This document shows positions 18,048-27,337 of a stretch of DNA of 64,000 nt, in pieces. The notes beneath the pieces were generated by a model. It was not told where the DNA came from. It was given only the letters and a program-made list of their open reading frames with translations, and did not search any database. Numbering within the stretch: position 1 is the first letter of the stretch; every line of letters begins with the position of its first letter. The stretch covers positions 1 through 64,000 of the forward strand of contig CAZMGB010000013.1 of assembly GCA_964565775.1 (NCBI GenBank), read 5' to 3'. Source of the DNA: CAZMGB01 sp964565775. GTDB lineage: Bacteria > Chloroflexota > Dehalococcoidia > DSTF01 > JALHUB01. Position numbers and translations under genes: made by a program.

Positions 18048-19019
18048 GTGGGGTGCGTCCTGAGTAGCGAGAGGCCCAGAGTTCTCGTCGTCGGCAGTTG
18101 CAACGTAGACCTGGTGGTCACGACACCGCGCTTGCCCGCCGCAGGCGAGACCGTCACCGGCACCGGCTTCGGCGTGTTCATGGGCGGGAAAGGCGCCAAT
18201 CAGGCGATAGCGGCGGCTCGCCTGGGGGCTGACACCACGCTGATCGCGCGCCTGGGTGGCGACACGTACGGCAAGATGCTTCATGATCTTTTCGTCCGGG
18301 AAGGCATCGACGAGCGGTTCATCGTCGAAGATCAGACTCTCGGTACCGGCGTAGCGGCAATAGTCCTGGAGCCAGACGGCAACAATCGCATCATCATTGT
18401 CCCCCAGGCGAACGCGGCGTTGACTGCTCACGACGTCGAGGCTGCCGAGAAAGCCATCGCTTCAGCCGACGTCCTGTTGATGCAGCTCGAGGTGCCACTG
18501 GAGCCCTTGCAGACTGCGGCTGCAATAGCCAGGCGCGAAAGGAGGCAGGTGTTGCTCAATCCGGCGCCGGCGCAGCGCCTGCCGGATTCTCTCCTGGGAT
18601 TAGTCGACATCGTTGTTGCCAACGAGACCGAGACGCAAACGCTGACAGGTCTTTCATCAGACGACGATTCCAGTCTGGTTCGTGCGGCCAGGTCTCTGCT
18701 GATGCACGGCCCGAGGGCTGTCGTGCTGACGCTTGGCGCGAGGGGGGCCTTGCTAGTGAATGAAGAGCTGGCGGAGTTCATGCCCGCCCACCGTGTCGAT
18801 GCGGTGGACACGACGGGGGCGGGCGATGCATTCTGCGGCGCTCTGGCGGCGGCTCTTGCCAGACAGCAAGACCTGGTAGATGCCGTTCGCTTTGCGAACG
18901 CCGCCGGCGCTCTCGCGACGACCAGGCTGGGAGCGGAACCGTCCATGCCGACGGCGAGCGAAGTCGCCGGCTTCCTGGCGTCGAACAAGGCGGCGCACGC
19001 GGAGGAGCAACGAACATGA
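18048..19019 (+). CDS. rbsK: Ribokinase (PfkB family)
   Basis: PfkB-family sugar kinase of 323 residues. It has the N-terminal substrate motif GGKGANQAIAAARLG and the C-terminal DTTGAGDAFCGAL signature with catalytic Asp. These and the NVDLVV start are those of ribokinase, which makes ribose 5-phosphate from ribose and ATP. Close PfkB relatives act on other sugars or nucleosides, so the substrate is likely but not proven. The start is GTG at 18048, as no ATG fits. The stop overlaps the next gene's ATG by four bases, so the pair is translationally coupled. Confidence 0.82.
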   Translation: MGCVLSSERPRVLVVGSCNVDLVVTTPRLPAAGETVTGTGFGVFMGGKGANQAIAAARLGADTTLIARLGGDTYGKMLHDLFVREGIDERFIVEDQTLGTGVAAIVLEPDGNNRIIIVPQANAALTAHDVEAAEKAIASADVLLMQLEVPLEPLQTAAAIARRERRQVLLNPAPAQRLPDSLLGLVDIVVANETETQTLTGLSSDDDSSLVRAARSLLMHGPRAVVLTLGARGALLVNEELAEFMPAHRVDAVDTTGAGDAFCGALAAALARQQDLVDAVRFANAAGALATTRLGAEPSMPTASEVAGFLASNKAAHAEEQRT

Positions 19020-20008
19020 CCACTACCGTTGACCAGCAGACGCAGAGACGCCGCGGCGTGGGCCTTATCGCTCACGACCCCGAGAGAGCCTTCCAGGGCT
19101 ACACTCTGTTCACTCCCCAGTTCAGGGGCGGCCCGCCGCTGCTCATCGACATGGAAGGGAAGGCCGTTCACGAGTGGCGGACGCCTCTGCCGGTCGGCTA
19201 CGCACACCTCCTGCCGAACGGGAACCTGCTCGCCCTGTGCAGGGCGCCCGGATCAACGAGGCGCTTCCCCGCCTGGCAGCTCGTCAGAGCAGGCTCCGTG
19301 ATGGAGCTCGACTGGGAGGGCAAGGTGCTCTGGGAGGTCAGGCACCCGGACCACCACCACGACGCCCGCCTGATGCGCAACGGCAACGTCCTCATGCTTT
19401 GCATCGACGAGGTGCCTCCCGAGGTCGCCGCGAAGGTTCGCGGCGGGCTGCCCGGCAGCGAGCACGAAGGCGTGATGTGCTCGGACAGGGTGGTCGAGAT
19501 GACCAAGGAGGGCGAGGTCGTTTGGCAGTGGCACGCCTGGCAGCACCTCGACCCGGAGGTCGACCGCATTACGCCCCAGGACCTGCGCGACGAGTGGACG
19601 CATGCCAACACCGTAGACGAGCTTCCGGACGGGGACATCCTCGTCTTCGACAATGGGATGCATCGTGCGAATCATCCGTTCTCGTTCTCTCGCGTGCTCG
19701 AGATCGACCCTGCGACGAAACAGACCGTCTGGAGCTACCAGGACCGGCCGCCGTTCAATTTCTACAGCCCCTACGAGTCCAGCGCCCAGCGACTCCCCAA
19801 CGGCAACACATTCATCTGCGAGGGGGTCTTCGGCCGGCTGTTCGAAGTGACGCCGGAGAAGGAAGTCGTCTGGGAGTACATCAACCCTTACTTCGGAGAG
19901 GCCCGCTTGCTGGGCGAGAACAATTGGCTGTTCCGGGCGTTCCGCTACTCACACGAGGACATCGAGAGGGCCTCGGGAGGGGAGATCAGGGCTGCCGGCA
20001 CTCGCTGA
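19016..20008 (+). CDS. Arylsulfotransferase-like beta-propeller protein
   Basis: The 330-residue protein has repeated propeller blades with the pattern NGN.L.L and W.Y/W.W, for example LLPNGNLLALC, LMRNGNVLMLC, ELPDGDILVFDNG and RLPNGNTFICEG. This matches the arylsulfotransferase (ASST) family. Known ASSTs are periplasmic and use an active-site histidine to move sulfate between phenols. Here no signal peptide is present; HHHDAR and HANTVDEL supply candidate histidines. The four-base overlap with ribokinase suggests one operon, an unusual pairing. Activity is uncertain, as many family members are uncharacterised. Confidence 0.7.
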   Translation: MTTTVDQQTQRRRGVGLIAHDPERAFQGYTLFTPQFRGGPPLLIDMEGKAVHEWRTPLPVGYAHLLPNGNLLALCRAPGSTRRFPAWQLVRAGSVMELDWEGKVLWEVRHPDHHHDARLMRNGNVLMLCIDEVPPEVAAKVRGGLPGSEHEGVMCSDRVVEMTKEGEVVWQWHAWQHLDPEVDRITPQDLRDEWTHANTVDELPDGDILVFDNGMHRANHPFSFSRVLEIDPATKQTVWSYQDRPPFNFYSPYESSAQRLPNGNTFICEGVFGRLFEVTPEKEVVWEYINPYFGEARLLGENNWLFRAFRYSHEDIERASGGEIRAAGTR

Positions 20009-20029
20009 CGGGCGGGAGGCGGCTAAGCC

Positions 20030-20317
20030 TCAGGGGCGAATGCGGTCCCCGATGGCTTTTTCGTAGTCGGGGAAGTACCTGGCGATTACTGTGATGTCGA
20101 ACGTGCGGAGGATCGATTCCTTGCGCTCCCTCTCCAACAGGAACTCGAACGATCTGCGCACGAGCTCGTCCGGGGGACAGGCCTCGCCAGTCAGACGCCG
20201 GTAGTCCTCGCGCGTCATGGTGACGCGATGAGCCGTCTGGCTGCCGCCCTCGGACACGGTGACCTGGAACGCCCAGCCCTGACCCTCGGCTGTGGTAACG
20301 ACGTCGATCTGCGCCAC
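20030..20317 (-). CDS. Conserved-looking hypothetical protein
   Basis: A 95-residue acidic protein beginning MAQIDVVTTAEGQGWAFQV. The first half looks beta-rich with a TMTREDYRRLTGE segment. The second half is helical (DELVRRSFEFLLERERKESI) and ends ARYFPDYEKAI. GTG at 20317 is chosen because GGAGGG lies upstream at the right distance; an ATG further out lacks such a site. No domain is recognised. It is convergent with the ASST-like gene. Confidence 0.6.
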   Translation of the reverse strand: MAQIDVVTTAEGQGWAFQVTVSEGGSQTAHRVTMTREDYRRLTGEACPPDELVRRSFEFLLERERKESILRTFDITVIARYFPDYEKAIGDRIRP

Positions 20318-20403
20318 CTCACTCTCCCTCCTTCCTTCTCGTAGCTGCTGAGGCTCCCAGGATGCCAGGCTCACTTGGGGATGAAGGATCATGGCTCACC
20401 CGG

Positions 20404-20649
20404 GAGGGCCTCCGCCATCTCCACGTGCTTGGGCATGCCCATCTAGCGGTACACCGCGTTCGTCCCCGTGAGTAGCCAGCCGGCCTTCTCGCGGTCCCGC
20501 CCTGAGCCTGTCGAAAGGCCGCCGGGACGGGCGCCGATCAGGGCATGGCCGATGACCACGCAGGCGCACCGGCGCCGCAGCTCCGGCCGCCGCTGTTGAT
20601 GGAAGCGCTGCCCGCGTTCAATCTCCGCAGGCACGCCCCGCTCTTGGCA
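20404..20649. other. Intergenic region with one dispersed palindromic repeat
   Basis: No gene is convincing here. A minus-strand frame (20443-20634, MPAEIERGQRFHQQRRPELR...) may be a small or decayed gene, but it has no good start. It is interrupted by the repeat at 20501-20518. Confidence 0.4.
20501..20518 (-). repeat. Dispersed REP-like repeat (CCTTTCGACAGGCTCAGG)
   Basis: The minus strand reads CCTTTCGACAGGCTCAGG, a palindrome-type element frequent between genes of many GC-rich bacteria. A variant lies at 23448-23465 inside the cyclase gene. Confidence 0.6.
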
Positions 20650-21021
20650 TCACTTCTTGTACGGAGGATAGCCACGCGGCGAGCGGAAGGTCACGGCCAG
20701 CTTGTCCCCGAAGTCCATGATCGTCGTAGACGTGGTGGAATCCTCTTCCCAGTCGAAGAAAATGAGACGCTGTTCCTCAATGGCGTGGATGAGGAGCCTC
20801 CGTATCAAGTCCTGTTGGTCCTCCGGCCAGTCGCTCAAATGCTTCCGCTCAAAGGCGTTACGCACGATAGCGTATCTCTGCGTCTTCGCCCTGTCGAGAA
20901 GAGCTGGCACTCCGGTTCGCAAGTGCTCGGTGCCGATTTCAGTGACTTTCGCCAGGCCCTCGCGTGTGCCAAAGAGCTCGGTCAGTCGGACAGTCAGCGG
21001 CGAGTGTGAACCTATTCCCAT
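20650..21021 (-). CDS. Hypothetical protein
   Basis: A 123-residue protein. The N-terminus is helical and polar (LTVRLTELFGTREGLAKV), the middle has AIVRNAFERKHLSDWPEDQQDLIRRLL, and the C-terminus has beta strands (TIMDFGDKLAVTFRSPRG). GAGGAG lies eight bases before the ATG. It follows the 21060-21416 gene on the same strand after 38 bases, so the two probably form an operon. I recognise no family. Confidence 0.6.
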   Translation of the reverse strand: MGIGSHSPLTVRLTELFGTREGLAKVTEIGTEHLRTGVPALLDRAKTQRYAIVRNAFERKHLSDWPEDQQDLIRRLLIHAIEEQRLIFFDWEEDSTTSTTIMDFGDKLAVTFRSPRGYPPYKK

Positions 21022-21059
21022 GGCATGTCTCCTCTCTAACCCGACCTGCGCGCCCGGAC

Positions 21060-21416
21060 CTAACCCTTGTAGATGAAACGGATCGCGATGGGGGCGGTCG
21101 TGCTCTCCTCCGCCACTGTGCGGTCAGTCACACTAAGCAGAACGCCGTCCAGTTTGAAACCGACTTTCTGCTTGGAGAACGACACATCACGGGTGTGGCC
21201 ATCGCCAAGAGAGTGGTCCAGAGCGTCCAACAACACATTCTGTTGGCGCTCCGCGAGTTGGGATACCCACTGGGCCACCTCCTGCTTGGCTGCCTCCTTG
21301 CCGGGGGGAACCTCTGCTGACGCGATGACCTCCTCTAGCCTGCGTGCCCTGACGTGCTGCTGTGCTACCTCCGGTAGAGTGACATCGACGATCGGGATCG
21401 GTTGCGGGTCCGGCAT
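21060..21416 (-). CDS. Hypothetical protein
   Basis: A 118-residue protein opening with a Pro-rich stretch (MPDPQPIPIVDVTLPEVA), then helices (AAKQEVAQWVSQLAERQQNVLLDAL) and beta strands to the end (VGFKLDGVLLSVTDR). A strong AAGGAGG site precedes the ATG. It is the first gene of a probable two-gene operon with 20650-21021. No family is recognised. Roughly 210 bases separate it from the cyclase gene stop on the same strand. Confidence 0.6.
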   Translation of the reverse strand: MPDPQPIPIVDVTLPEVAQQHVRARRLEEVIASAEVPPGKEAAKQEVAQWVSQLAERQQNVLLDALDHSLGDGHTRDVSFSKQKVGFKLDGVLLSVTDRTVAEESTTAPIAIRFIYKG

Positions 21417-21625
21417 ACGGTCCTCCTTTCCCCTTCGGCGCTGCGCGGCGCCGTCTCGTGCGTTTCGCGGGTCTCAGCGGTATTGGCTGCAAAACGTCGT
21501 CGTTGTCGCAGCGCTTGCCGACACGCCCCTCCATCGCCAGGCGGCTCAGGAAGCGGCCCTGGGATGCGTCCCGGCTCCCGCGTCCCCCTGGGACGCCGGC
21601 GGAGGCATCCGCGGTTCCTTCTCCG

Positions 21626-24600
21626 TCACGCGGTCCGGCCTCGCCCGCCGCGCGGGCCGCTCGCCAGCCTCTCCTCGATGGCTACCAGGCGGCTCCCCGA
21701 AACCACCATACCCAGCTCCGACAGGAGACGCTGAGCTTGCGAGAGATGAGAGAGGGCCATCGAGCGCCTCATCTCACCCGGACGACGCGATTGTAGGTCC
21801 GCGCACTCCAGGTAGGCTAATGCAAGCTCCGGCAGCGCCCCTGCACGGTCCGCCACGTCGCAGGCTCGCTCCAGGTGGCTCTCCGCCTCGCTCCACTGTT
21901 CGCGAAGGATGCAGATGGCGCCCAGTAGACGCGGCAAGAGGGCCAGCCAGCCCGGCGCAAACAGCAATCCGCTCTGGGACAGCTCCAGCAGGTCATCATA
22001 CTGACTCTCCGACAGGGCAGGGTGACGAAGCAGCACGCCTGTCTCGGCTATGACGACGTGGATCGGCAGCGCCTGGAGATCGGGCTTGTAGCGCGCCGAC
22101 ACCGACGGAAGGCTGTCGGCCACGCTATCGGGGTCGGCGCCCTGGGCCGCCTCGAGAAGGGTCTGGTACGCGCGGGCGTTGGCCGGCAGCCGCATTGCCC
22201 CTTCAGACGGCGAGACGGCGAACCTTCGGATGAACTGTTGCGCCTCGTCGAATCGGCCGCGGTAGAAGGAATTGGCCACCACAATGGGCAGCACCGAGTT
22301 CATAACCCAGACGTTTGGCGGGTCGCCGCTTTCCTTGAGCGCCCCTGTTGTGATGTCCGACGACTCGTCGAAGCGGCCCCTGGCAAGGGCTACCATCGCC
22401 GTAGGCACACAGGAGAGAGCGAACTCGTAGGGGTCGCCCATGCGGAGGGAATACTGCTGGGCGAGGGCGGCGCGCTCCACAGCCTCGTCCAGACGACCCA
22501 TACAGGCCAGGGCCAGGGCTGCCCGGGACTGACAGGCGAGCCGTTCATGGAGAGTGGCCACACCGGTACCGACCTCCAAGGCCCGCGAGAATGCTTCGAA
22601 GGCATGCCGCATGTCGAGCGTGAATAGGCTGTGCAGACCGGAGGCGGCGTTGGCGCGCACCGCCAAGCGAATGTCGCCGAGCTTTCTGCTCAGGGCGAGA
22701 GCCTCGCCCACTGCTTCCGCCGCCTCGGAATAGCGGCGCAGGAACGAAAGGTTCTGTGCCTCCTGCTCGAGGATGAGCCCCCGCAGAAGCTCGCTGGCTC
22801 CGGCGGCCTCCTTTGCTGCCGCCAACGCCTCGAGGCCTTCGAAGGGCTGCACCCGGACCGTGAAAGCCCTCGCCTTGGACAAGAGAACCTCGGCTGCCTG
22901 CTCCTGGAGCCCCAGGCCCTGGTAGATGTCTACGGCCTCGTCAAGGGCCTTCAGAGAGCGATCCCAGCGACCCAGCCGTGCCTGCACCTGACCGAACATG
23001 TGCAGAATTTGCGCCTGCTCCTCAGGCGGCGTGTCCGCCTGCGACTGGGCGGCACGAAGGGCGGCGGAGTAATGCAACTCGGCCTCGGGGTAGGCGTGCA
23101 CGCGCAGGGCATAGTCGCCAGCCGCTCGCGAGGTGGCAAGCACGCGGCCGCGGTCCGCCAGGCGACCCGCCGACCGGTAGTGATGGGCCAGGTCCGCGGC
23201 GTGCTCTTCGAGGACGTCGGCATGGATCCGCTCCATCGCCTCAGCCACCCTCAGGTGCAGCCGCTGTTGTCTGGGCAGGGAGAGGTCGCTCAGCAGGGTC
23301 TGGCGGAACAGCTCATGGGCGAAGGCGAAACGGGCCTCGCCCACATGGGCACCCGTATGGGCGGGCCCGTCGGAGGTGGGGGTGATAAGGTGCGCCTGTT
23401 CTGCCTCGTCGACTGCGTCCAGGAGGGCATCGCCCTGCACACCCTGCTTTGAGCCTGCCGAAGGGTCACCCAGCGCCTCCAGCAGCTCGAAGCTGAATGC
23501 GCGGCCGATGACCGCAGCCATAGTCAGGACCCGACGGCAGTCCTGGCTCACGCGTTCCAGTCGCTGGCCGATGACGAGACGGACGCTCCGCGGCACCTCC
23601 AGTTCGCCGATACTGAGGTCGGAGCGCCAGCGGCCCTGTTCATCAAACAGCTTCCCTTCCTCCACCAGGTGCCGGTAGACCTCCTCCACGAAGAAAGGAT
23701 TGCCCTCCGTGTCGCCGTAGACCGCGCGCACTATGGGGGCTGGCGGCTCGCGACCGCTCAGGGCCCGTAGCATCGCCTCCACGCTGACCTCGGGGAGCCG
23801 CTTGAGGGTCAGGTCGTGAGTGAGGCGCCGGCGCGTCAGCTCTCGTAGCGCCCTGGCGAGGGGGCGCGCCACGTCCAGCTCCACGTCGCGGTAGGTGCCC
23901 AGGATGAGGACGGGCAGCTCGCTGAGCTGCTGGGCGATGCGCTGGAGGAGCAGGAGGGTAGAGTCGTCCGCCCAGTGCAGGTCCTCCAGGGTCAGGAGGA
24001 GGGGTTGCCTTTGGGCCGCCCGCTCGATGAACTCCAGCACGCAGTTGAACAGATAGCGACGCTCCTGCTCCGGCGGCAGCTCCAGCGGCGGCAGAATGTC
24101 GGGGAAGAGACGGCGCAGCTCCGGCATCAGCTTCGCCACCTCCGGCGCCGACTCGCCCAGCACCTCCCGTAGGGCCTCTGGTTTCGCTTCGCGAGTGGCG
24201 GCCTCCAGTATCTCCACGAAGGGGACATAGGGCGGCGCGCCCTCCATCTCGTAGCAGTGGCCGGTCCAGGCCAGAAAGCCTCGCTGGCGGGCCTCCAGCA
24301 GCAGCTCCTCGGCCAGCCGTGTCTTGCCCACGCCGGGCTCGCCGCCGATCATGACCAGCGCGCCCTCAGCGCGGGCCGCCTGGTCGAGGAGGCGCCGCAA
24401 CTCGGCCCGCTCGCTCTCCCGCCCCACGAAGGGAGTGCGCTCGGGAAGGGAGAGCGCTGCCGTGCGGGCGGCCTCCTCCTCCCAGGACACGCCGTACAGC
24501 CGCATGGGCTCAGGGAAGCCCTTGAGCTGCACATCTCCCCGGTATTCCAGTGCGACCGTGGTGCCGGCGCCCAGGACGACCTTCACGCCCTCCGACACGA

Positions 24601-25000
24601 GGATCTCGCCGGCAGCACCGTGGTCGGCGATGCGCTTCGCCGCGCTGACCGTCGCCCCGAAGAGGTCCTTTCCCTCGCGGATGACCTCGCCCGTGTTCAG
24701 CCCGATGCGGACACGAACGGCCCGCTCGGGCTCGCGGCGGTTGCGCCTCGCTATCGCTCGCTGGATGTCCACGGCACAGGCGACAGCCCGCCGCGCCGAG
24801 GTGAAGGCCACCATGAGGCCGTCGCCGGTGTGCTTCACCTCCTGGCCCCGGTGTCGCGCGATCTGCTGGCGCATCAGCTCGTCGCAGGCGCGCAGCACCT
24901 CGCGGGCGACCTCGTCGCCCCGACGCGTCGTGAGATCGGTGGAGCCCTCGACGTCCGTGAAGACGACGGTGACGGTGCCTTCTGGAAGCTCCTGTGCCAT
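21626..25000 (-). CDS. Class III cyclase / AAA ATPase / TPR regulator
   Basis: The 1124-residue protein has a class III adenylate/guanylate cyclase domain (about 10-180; metal-binding FTDVEGSTDL, then GDGLMVAF, and ILVSEGVKVVLG). It is followed by an ORC/AAA-type ATPase (about 200-560; Walker A GGEPGVGKTRLAEELL, Walker B LLLTLEDLHWADD) and a long TPR-like helical region to the C-terminus. It probably makes or senses a cyclic nucleotide or acts as a STAND-type signal protein; targets are unknown. The cNMP-binding gene at 38.3 kb is a candidate downstream reader. ATG at 25000 is preferred over GTG at 25009. The linker GDPSAGSKQG is encoded by a dispersed palindromic repeat. This is the only intact cyclase in the window. 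Confidence 0.88.
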   Translation of the reverse strand: MAQELPEGTVTVVFTDVEGSTDLTTRRGDEVAREVLRACDELMRQQIARHRGQEVKHTGDGLMVAFTSARRAVACAVDIQRAIARRNRREPERAVRVRIGLNTGEVIREGKDLFGATVSAAKRIADHGAAGEILVSEGVKVVLGAGTTVALEYRGDVQLKGFPEPMRLYGVSWEEEAARTAALSLPERTPFVGRESERAELRRLLDQAARAEGALVMIGGEPGVGKTRLAEELLLEARQRGFLAWTGHCYEMEGAPPYVPFVEILEAATREAKPEALREVLGESAPEVAKLMPELRRLFPDILPPLELPPEQERRYLFNCVLEFIERAAQRQPLLLTLEDLHWADDSTLLLLQRIAQQLSELPVLILGTYRDVELDVARPLARALRELTRRRLTHDLTLKRLPEVSVEAMLRALSGREPPAPIVRAVYGDTEGNPFFVEEVYRHLVEEGKLFDEQGRWRSDLSIGELEVPRSVRLVIGQRLERVSQDCRRVLTMAAVIGRAFSFELLEALGDPSAGSKQGVQGDALLDAVDEAEQAHLITPTSDGPAHTGAHVGEARFAFAHELFRQTLLSDLSLPRQQRLHLRVAEAMERIHADVLEEHAADLAHHYRSAGRLADRGRVLATSRAAGDYALRVHAYPEAELHYSAALRAAQSQADTPPEEQAQILHMFGQVQARLGRWDRSLKALDEAVDIYQGLGLQEQAAEVLLSKARAFTVRVQPFEGLEALAAAKEAAGASELLRGLILEQEAQNLSFLRRYSEAAEAVGEALALSRKLGDIRLAVRANAASGLHSLFTLDMRHAFEAFSRALEVGTGVATLHERLACQSRAALALACMGRLDEAVERAALAQQYSLRMGDPYEFALSCVPTAMVALARGRFDESSDITTGALKESGDPPNVWVMNSVLPIVVANSFYRGRFDEAQQFIRRFAVSPSEGAMRLPANARAYQTLLEAAQGADPDSVADSLPSVSARYKPDLQALPIHVVIAETGVLLRHPALSESQYDDLLELSQSGLLFAPGWLALLPRLLGAICILREQWSEAESHLERACDVADRAGALPELALAYLECADLQSRRPGEMRRSMALSHLSQAQRLLSELGMVVSGSRLVAIEERLASGPRGGRGRTA
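23448..23465 (-). repeat. REP-like repeat inside the cyclase gene
   Basis: The minus strand reads CCCTTCGGCAGGCTCAAA, a variant of the element at 20501-20518. It keeps the reading frame and encodes the PSAGSK part of a linker after the AAA core. Confidence 0.55.
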
Positions 25001-25208
25001 GCTAGCCACCCCGCCCCTGAAGCAACCAGATTATTCTTCTTTCGCCGAAGAAAGTCAAAGGGGGGTTCGCGGCTGAATGCGATGCACCATCGCAGTCGCC
25101 GCGATATCTTGACTCGAGTCACCGGATTAGCGGACAGCCTCTCCCGGCGTAGCGTTGAGGGCGCGGCGGGGCTGGCCGTGCGCAGAGCGCAGCGCGGCTT
25201 CCCTCCGG
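25001..25208. other. Intergenic region upstream of the cyclase gene
   Basis: It contains an imperfect inverted repeat (CTTCTTTCGCCGAAGAAAG, 25033-25051) upstream of the minus-strand cyclase. This is a possible operator but is supported by one copy only. Nothing else is evident. Confidence 0.3.
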
Positions 25209-27170
25209 TCAGCCGTACAGCAGCGTGCGAAGGTCCTCCAGCACGTTGCTCCCGTCCAGGCGCAGGTGCCGCGGATTGAAGTGGTCGTGGTGGACTGAGA
25301 CGACCATCGCCCGAGGCTCGAGCTCCGGCCGCAGAGGCACTCCGGCCACCCCGTAGCGATCGGTCCTGGCCCGAGCCAGCACGGCGGCGTGGGGCCCGCT
25401 GACCGTCACCTCGGCCCCTTCCACGGGAGGATGTTCGCCGTCCCCATCGGCGTCATTCTCGAGCACCGTGATAGTGGCGGTGCGGCCATCGGCGGCGGCT
25501 TCCACCTCCACCGCCATGTCCAGCAGGTACACGAGCGGCTCGGTTGTGTGAGCCTTGATCCCCTCGCGCGGCAGCAGCCCCACCGGATTCGCCGCGAGCG
25601 AGACATCGGTGGCAGCCATGCCATGGTCCGACGCCACCACGAAGAGGGTCGTGTCAAAGAGGCCACGGTCTTCGAGCATCGCCAGCACCCGGCCGAGGCG
25701 AACGTCGGTCTCGTCCAGGGCCGCCCTCAGGCCTTCGTGGTGGGGGCCGTAGTCGTGGCCGGCGGCGTCGGCGAGATAAAACGTGTGATAGACGAAGACG
25801 GGGGGCGGATGGGTGTCCTCCGTGAACAGCAGCAGAACCTGGGGGATGGTTCGGCTGTCGACGACGGAAAAGCGATGGACTTCTTCCTTTCCGTCGGCCT
25901 GCCAGCGAGGATTGATGTCCGCGTCGCACTCGGAGGTCAGGACGCGCAGCCGTTCGCGGTCGCCGACGATCCTGCGTTCGAGGGTAGCGTGGTCGGCACC
26001 CCGGCCGCAGGGATCATGGATGGAAGCGGTGAAGGCCCCCTCTGAGCTCTGCCAGGGGCCGTAGACACGGTGGAACGCCTCGAACAACGTCTCCACGCCG
26101 TCGCCCAGATACTTCGCGGTATCGAGCTGCTCGCCCTGCGGGGTCACGACCTCTCGACGCTCCCTCAGGTAGTAGGTAGGGTTGACCACGTCGTGGTGGC
26201 CGCACCATGCCCCCGTGCCGATAACGTTGTGGCTGGGCCACGTGATCGTGGGGAAGGTCACCATGCAGCCATACCGGAAGCGGGCTCCGCCGCCGATGAT
26301 GCGCCGGAGGTTGGGCAGATCGCCCGGGGTCTCCTGAAGGCGGTAAAACAGCTCCGTGTTGCTTACGCCGTCCAAGAGGACTATGTAGGCCCGCTCTGGC
26401 TGCTCTCGCAGCTCACCGTCGGCGGTGAGGTCCAGGGCCTCCGTGAGTACGCGGCCGTCCTGCCGCTTGAGGTACACGTCCGGTCCCACCCCGCGCTCAC
26501 TCGAGGTGCGGCCGGTGATGTCGCGCCCGTCGATGAGGGGGAATCCCATCAGGCGGGCGATGGTGGGAGCTATATCGGTCTCACAGCAGGCCGAGTCGAT
26601 GTCCCCCTCCTTCACTCCCGGGCCACGAAAGATCAGAGGACCGCGAGACTGAATGACGTCGAAGGCTCCGTGCTGGCCGGGCTGCCTCCCGAAGGCGTAG
26701 GACTTGGGGCTGACGACGAGGTCCGGGGCGTTGGGGCTATCGAAGAGCTGGGCGATGCGCTCGTAGGCGAAGGGGTATGTGAGGTGCTCCGGCTCCACGA
26801 AGGCCCTCGCCGGGTCCGTGCCTGAGAAGCCGGAGCGGGCCGCTGCCGCCAGCTCCTCGGCCAGGGTGGAGAGGGCCGTGGGGTCCTGACGCTCGATGGG
26901 ATTCTGTCCGATCTGCTCGATCACCCGGTACTCGTAGCCGCCGTGAGACGAGTAGAAGCGCTGGAAGCGGACCATGCCCCGCTTCGCCCACACCTCGTAG
27001 GCGTCCTTCCGGTACGTCATGACGAGATCCGTTTGGGAACCCACCACGGGGTCGGTGAGCAGCAGGTAGATGGCCCGATTGCCCGACTCCTCCTGATTGC
27101 TATCGAGCCCCTGGCCCCCGGGCCGCTCCGGCCCCACGTGGCCCTTCACCGTTTCCGCGTCTCCGGTCAT
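25209..27170 (-). CDS. Alkaline-phosphatase-superfamily hydrolase with permuted motif order
   Basis: The 653-residue protein has the metal-site motifs of the nucleotide pyrophosphatase/phosphodiesterase superfamily, but not in the usual order. IVLLDGVSN (first Asp), TFPTITWPSHN (nucleophile Thr), FYLADAAGHDYG (Asp/His) and VASDHGM (Asp-His) lie in the middle and second half. The GQHGAFDVIQSRGPLIFRGPG segment, normally the last metal His near the C-terminus, lies upstream of them. The tail instead is an Ig-like region (VEGAEVTVSGPHAAVLAR). A circular permutation or a swapped domain pair would explain this. ATG at 27170 has CGGAG upstream. It probably hydrolyses phosphate or sulfate esters. No signal peptide is visible. 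Confidence 0.75.
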   Translation of the reverse strand: MTGDAETVKGHVGPERPGGQGLDSNQEESGNRAIYLLLTDPVVGSQTDLVMTYRKDAYEVWAKRGMVRFQRFYSSHGGYEYRVIEQIGQNPIERQDPTALSTLAEELAAAARSGFSGTDPARAFVEPEHLTYPFAYERIAQLFDSPNAPDLVVSPKSYAFGRQPGQHGAFDVIQSRGPLIFRGPGVKEGDIDSACCETDIAPTIARLMGFPLIDGRDITGRTSSERGVGPDVYLKRQDGRVLTEALDLTADGELREQPERAYIVLLDGVSNTELFYRLQETPGDLPNLRRIIGGGARFRYGCMVTFPTITWPSHNVIGTGAWCGHHDVVNPTYYLRERREVVTPQGEQLDTAKYLGDGVETLFEAFHRVYGPWQSSEGAFTASIHDPCGRGADHATLERRIVGDRERLRVLTSECDADINPRWQADGKEEVHRFSVVDSRTIPQVLLLFTEDTHPPPVFVYHTFYLADAAGHDYGPHHEGLRAALDETDVRLGRVLAMLEDRGLFDTTLFVVASDHGMAATDVSLAANPVGLLPREGIKAHTTEPLVYLLDMAVEVEAAADGRTATITVLENDADGDGEHPPVEGAEVTVSGPHAAVLARARTDRYGVAGVPLRPELEPRAMVVSVHHDHFNPRHLRLDGSNVLEDLRTLLYG

Positions 27171-27337
27171 GTCACTCCGAGTCCTCTCGCTCGTGTTGCG
27201 CCTGCGCGAATTCTTGCTTTCGCCGTCAGACACGAGTCTACACGACGGGAGAATAGAGGACGACTGCCACCGCGCCCGGCGGAGCGGCGGCGCCACGTCG
27301 CCCCGGCTGCGGCTGGCTGTGGGCTGAGTAGGTGCGA

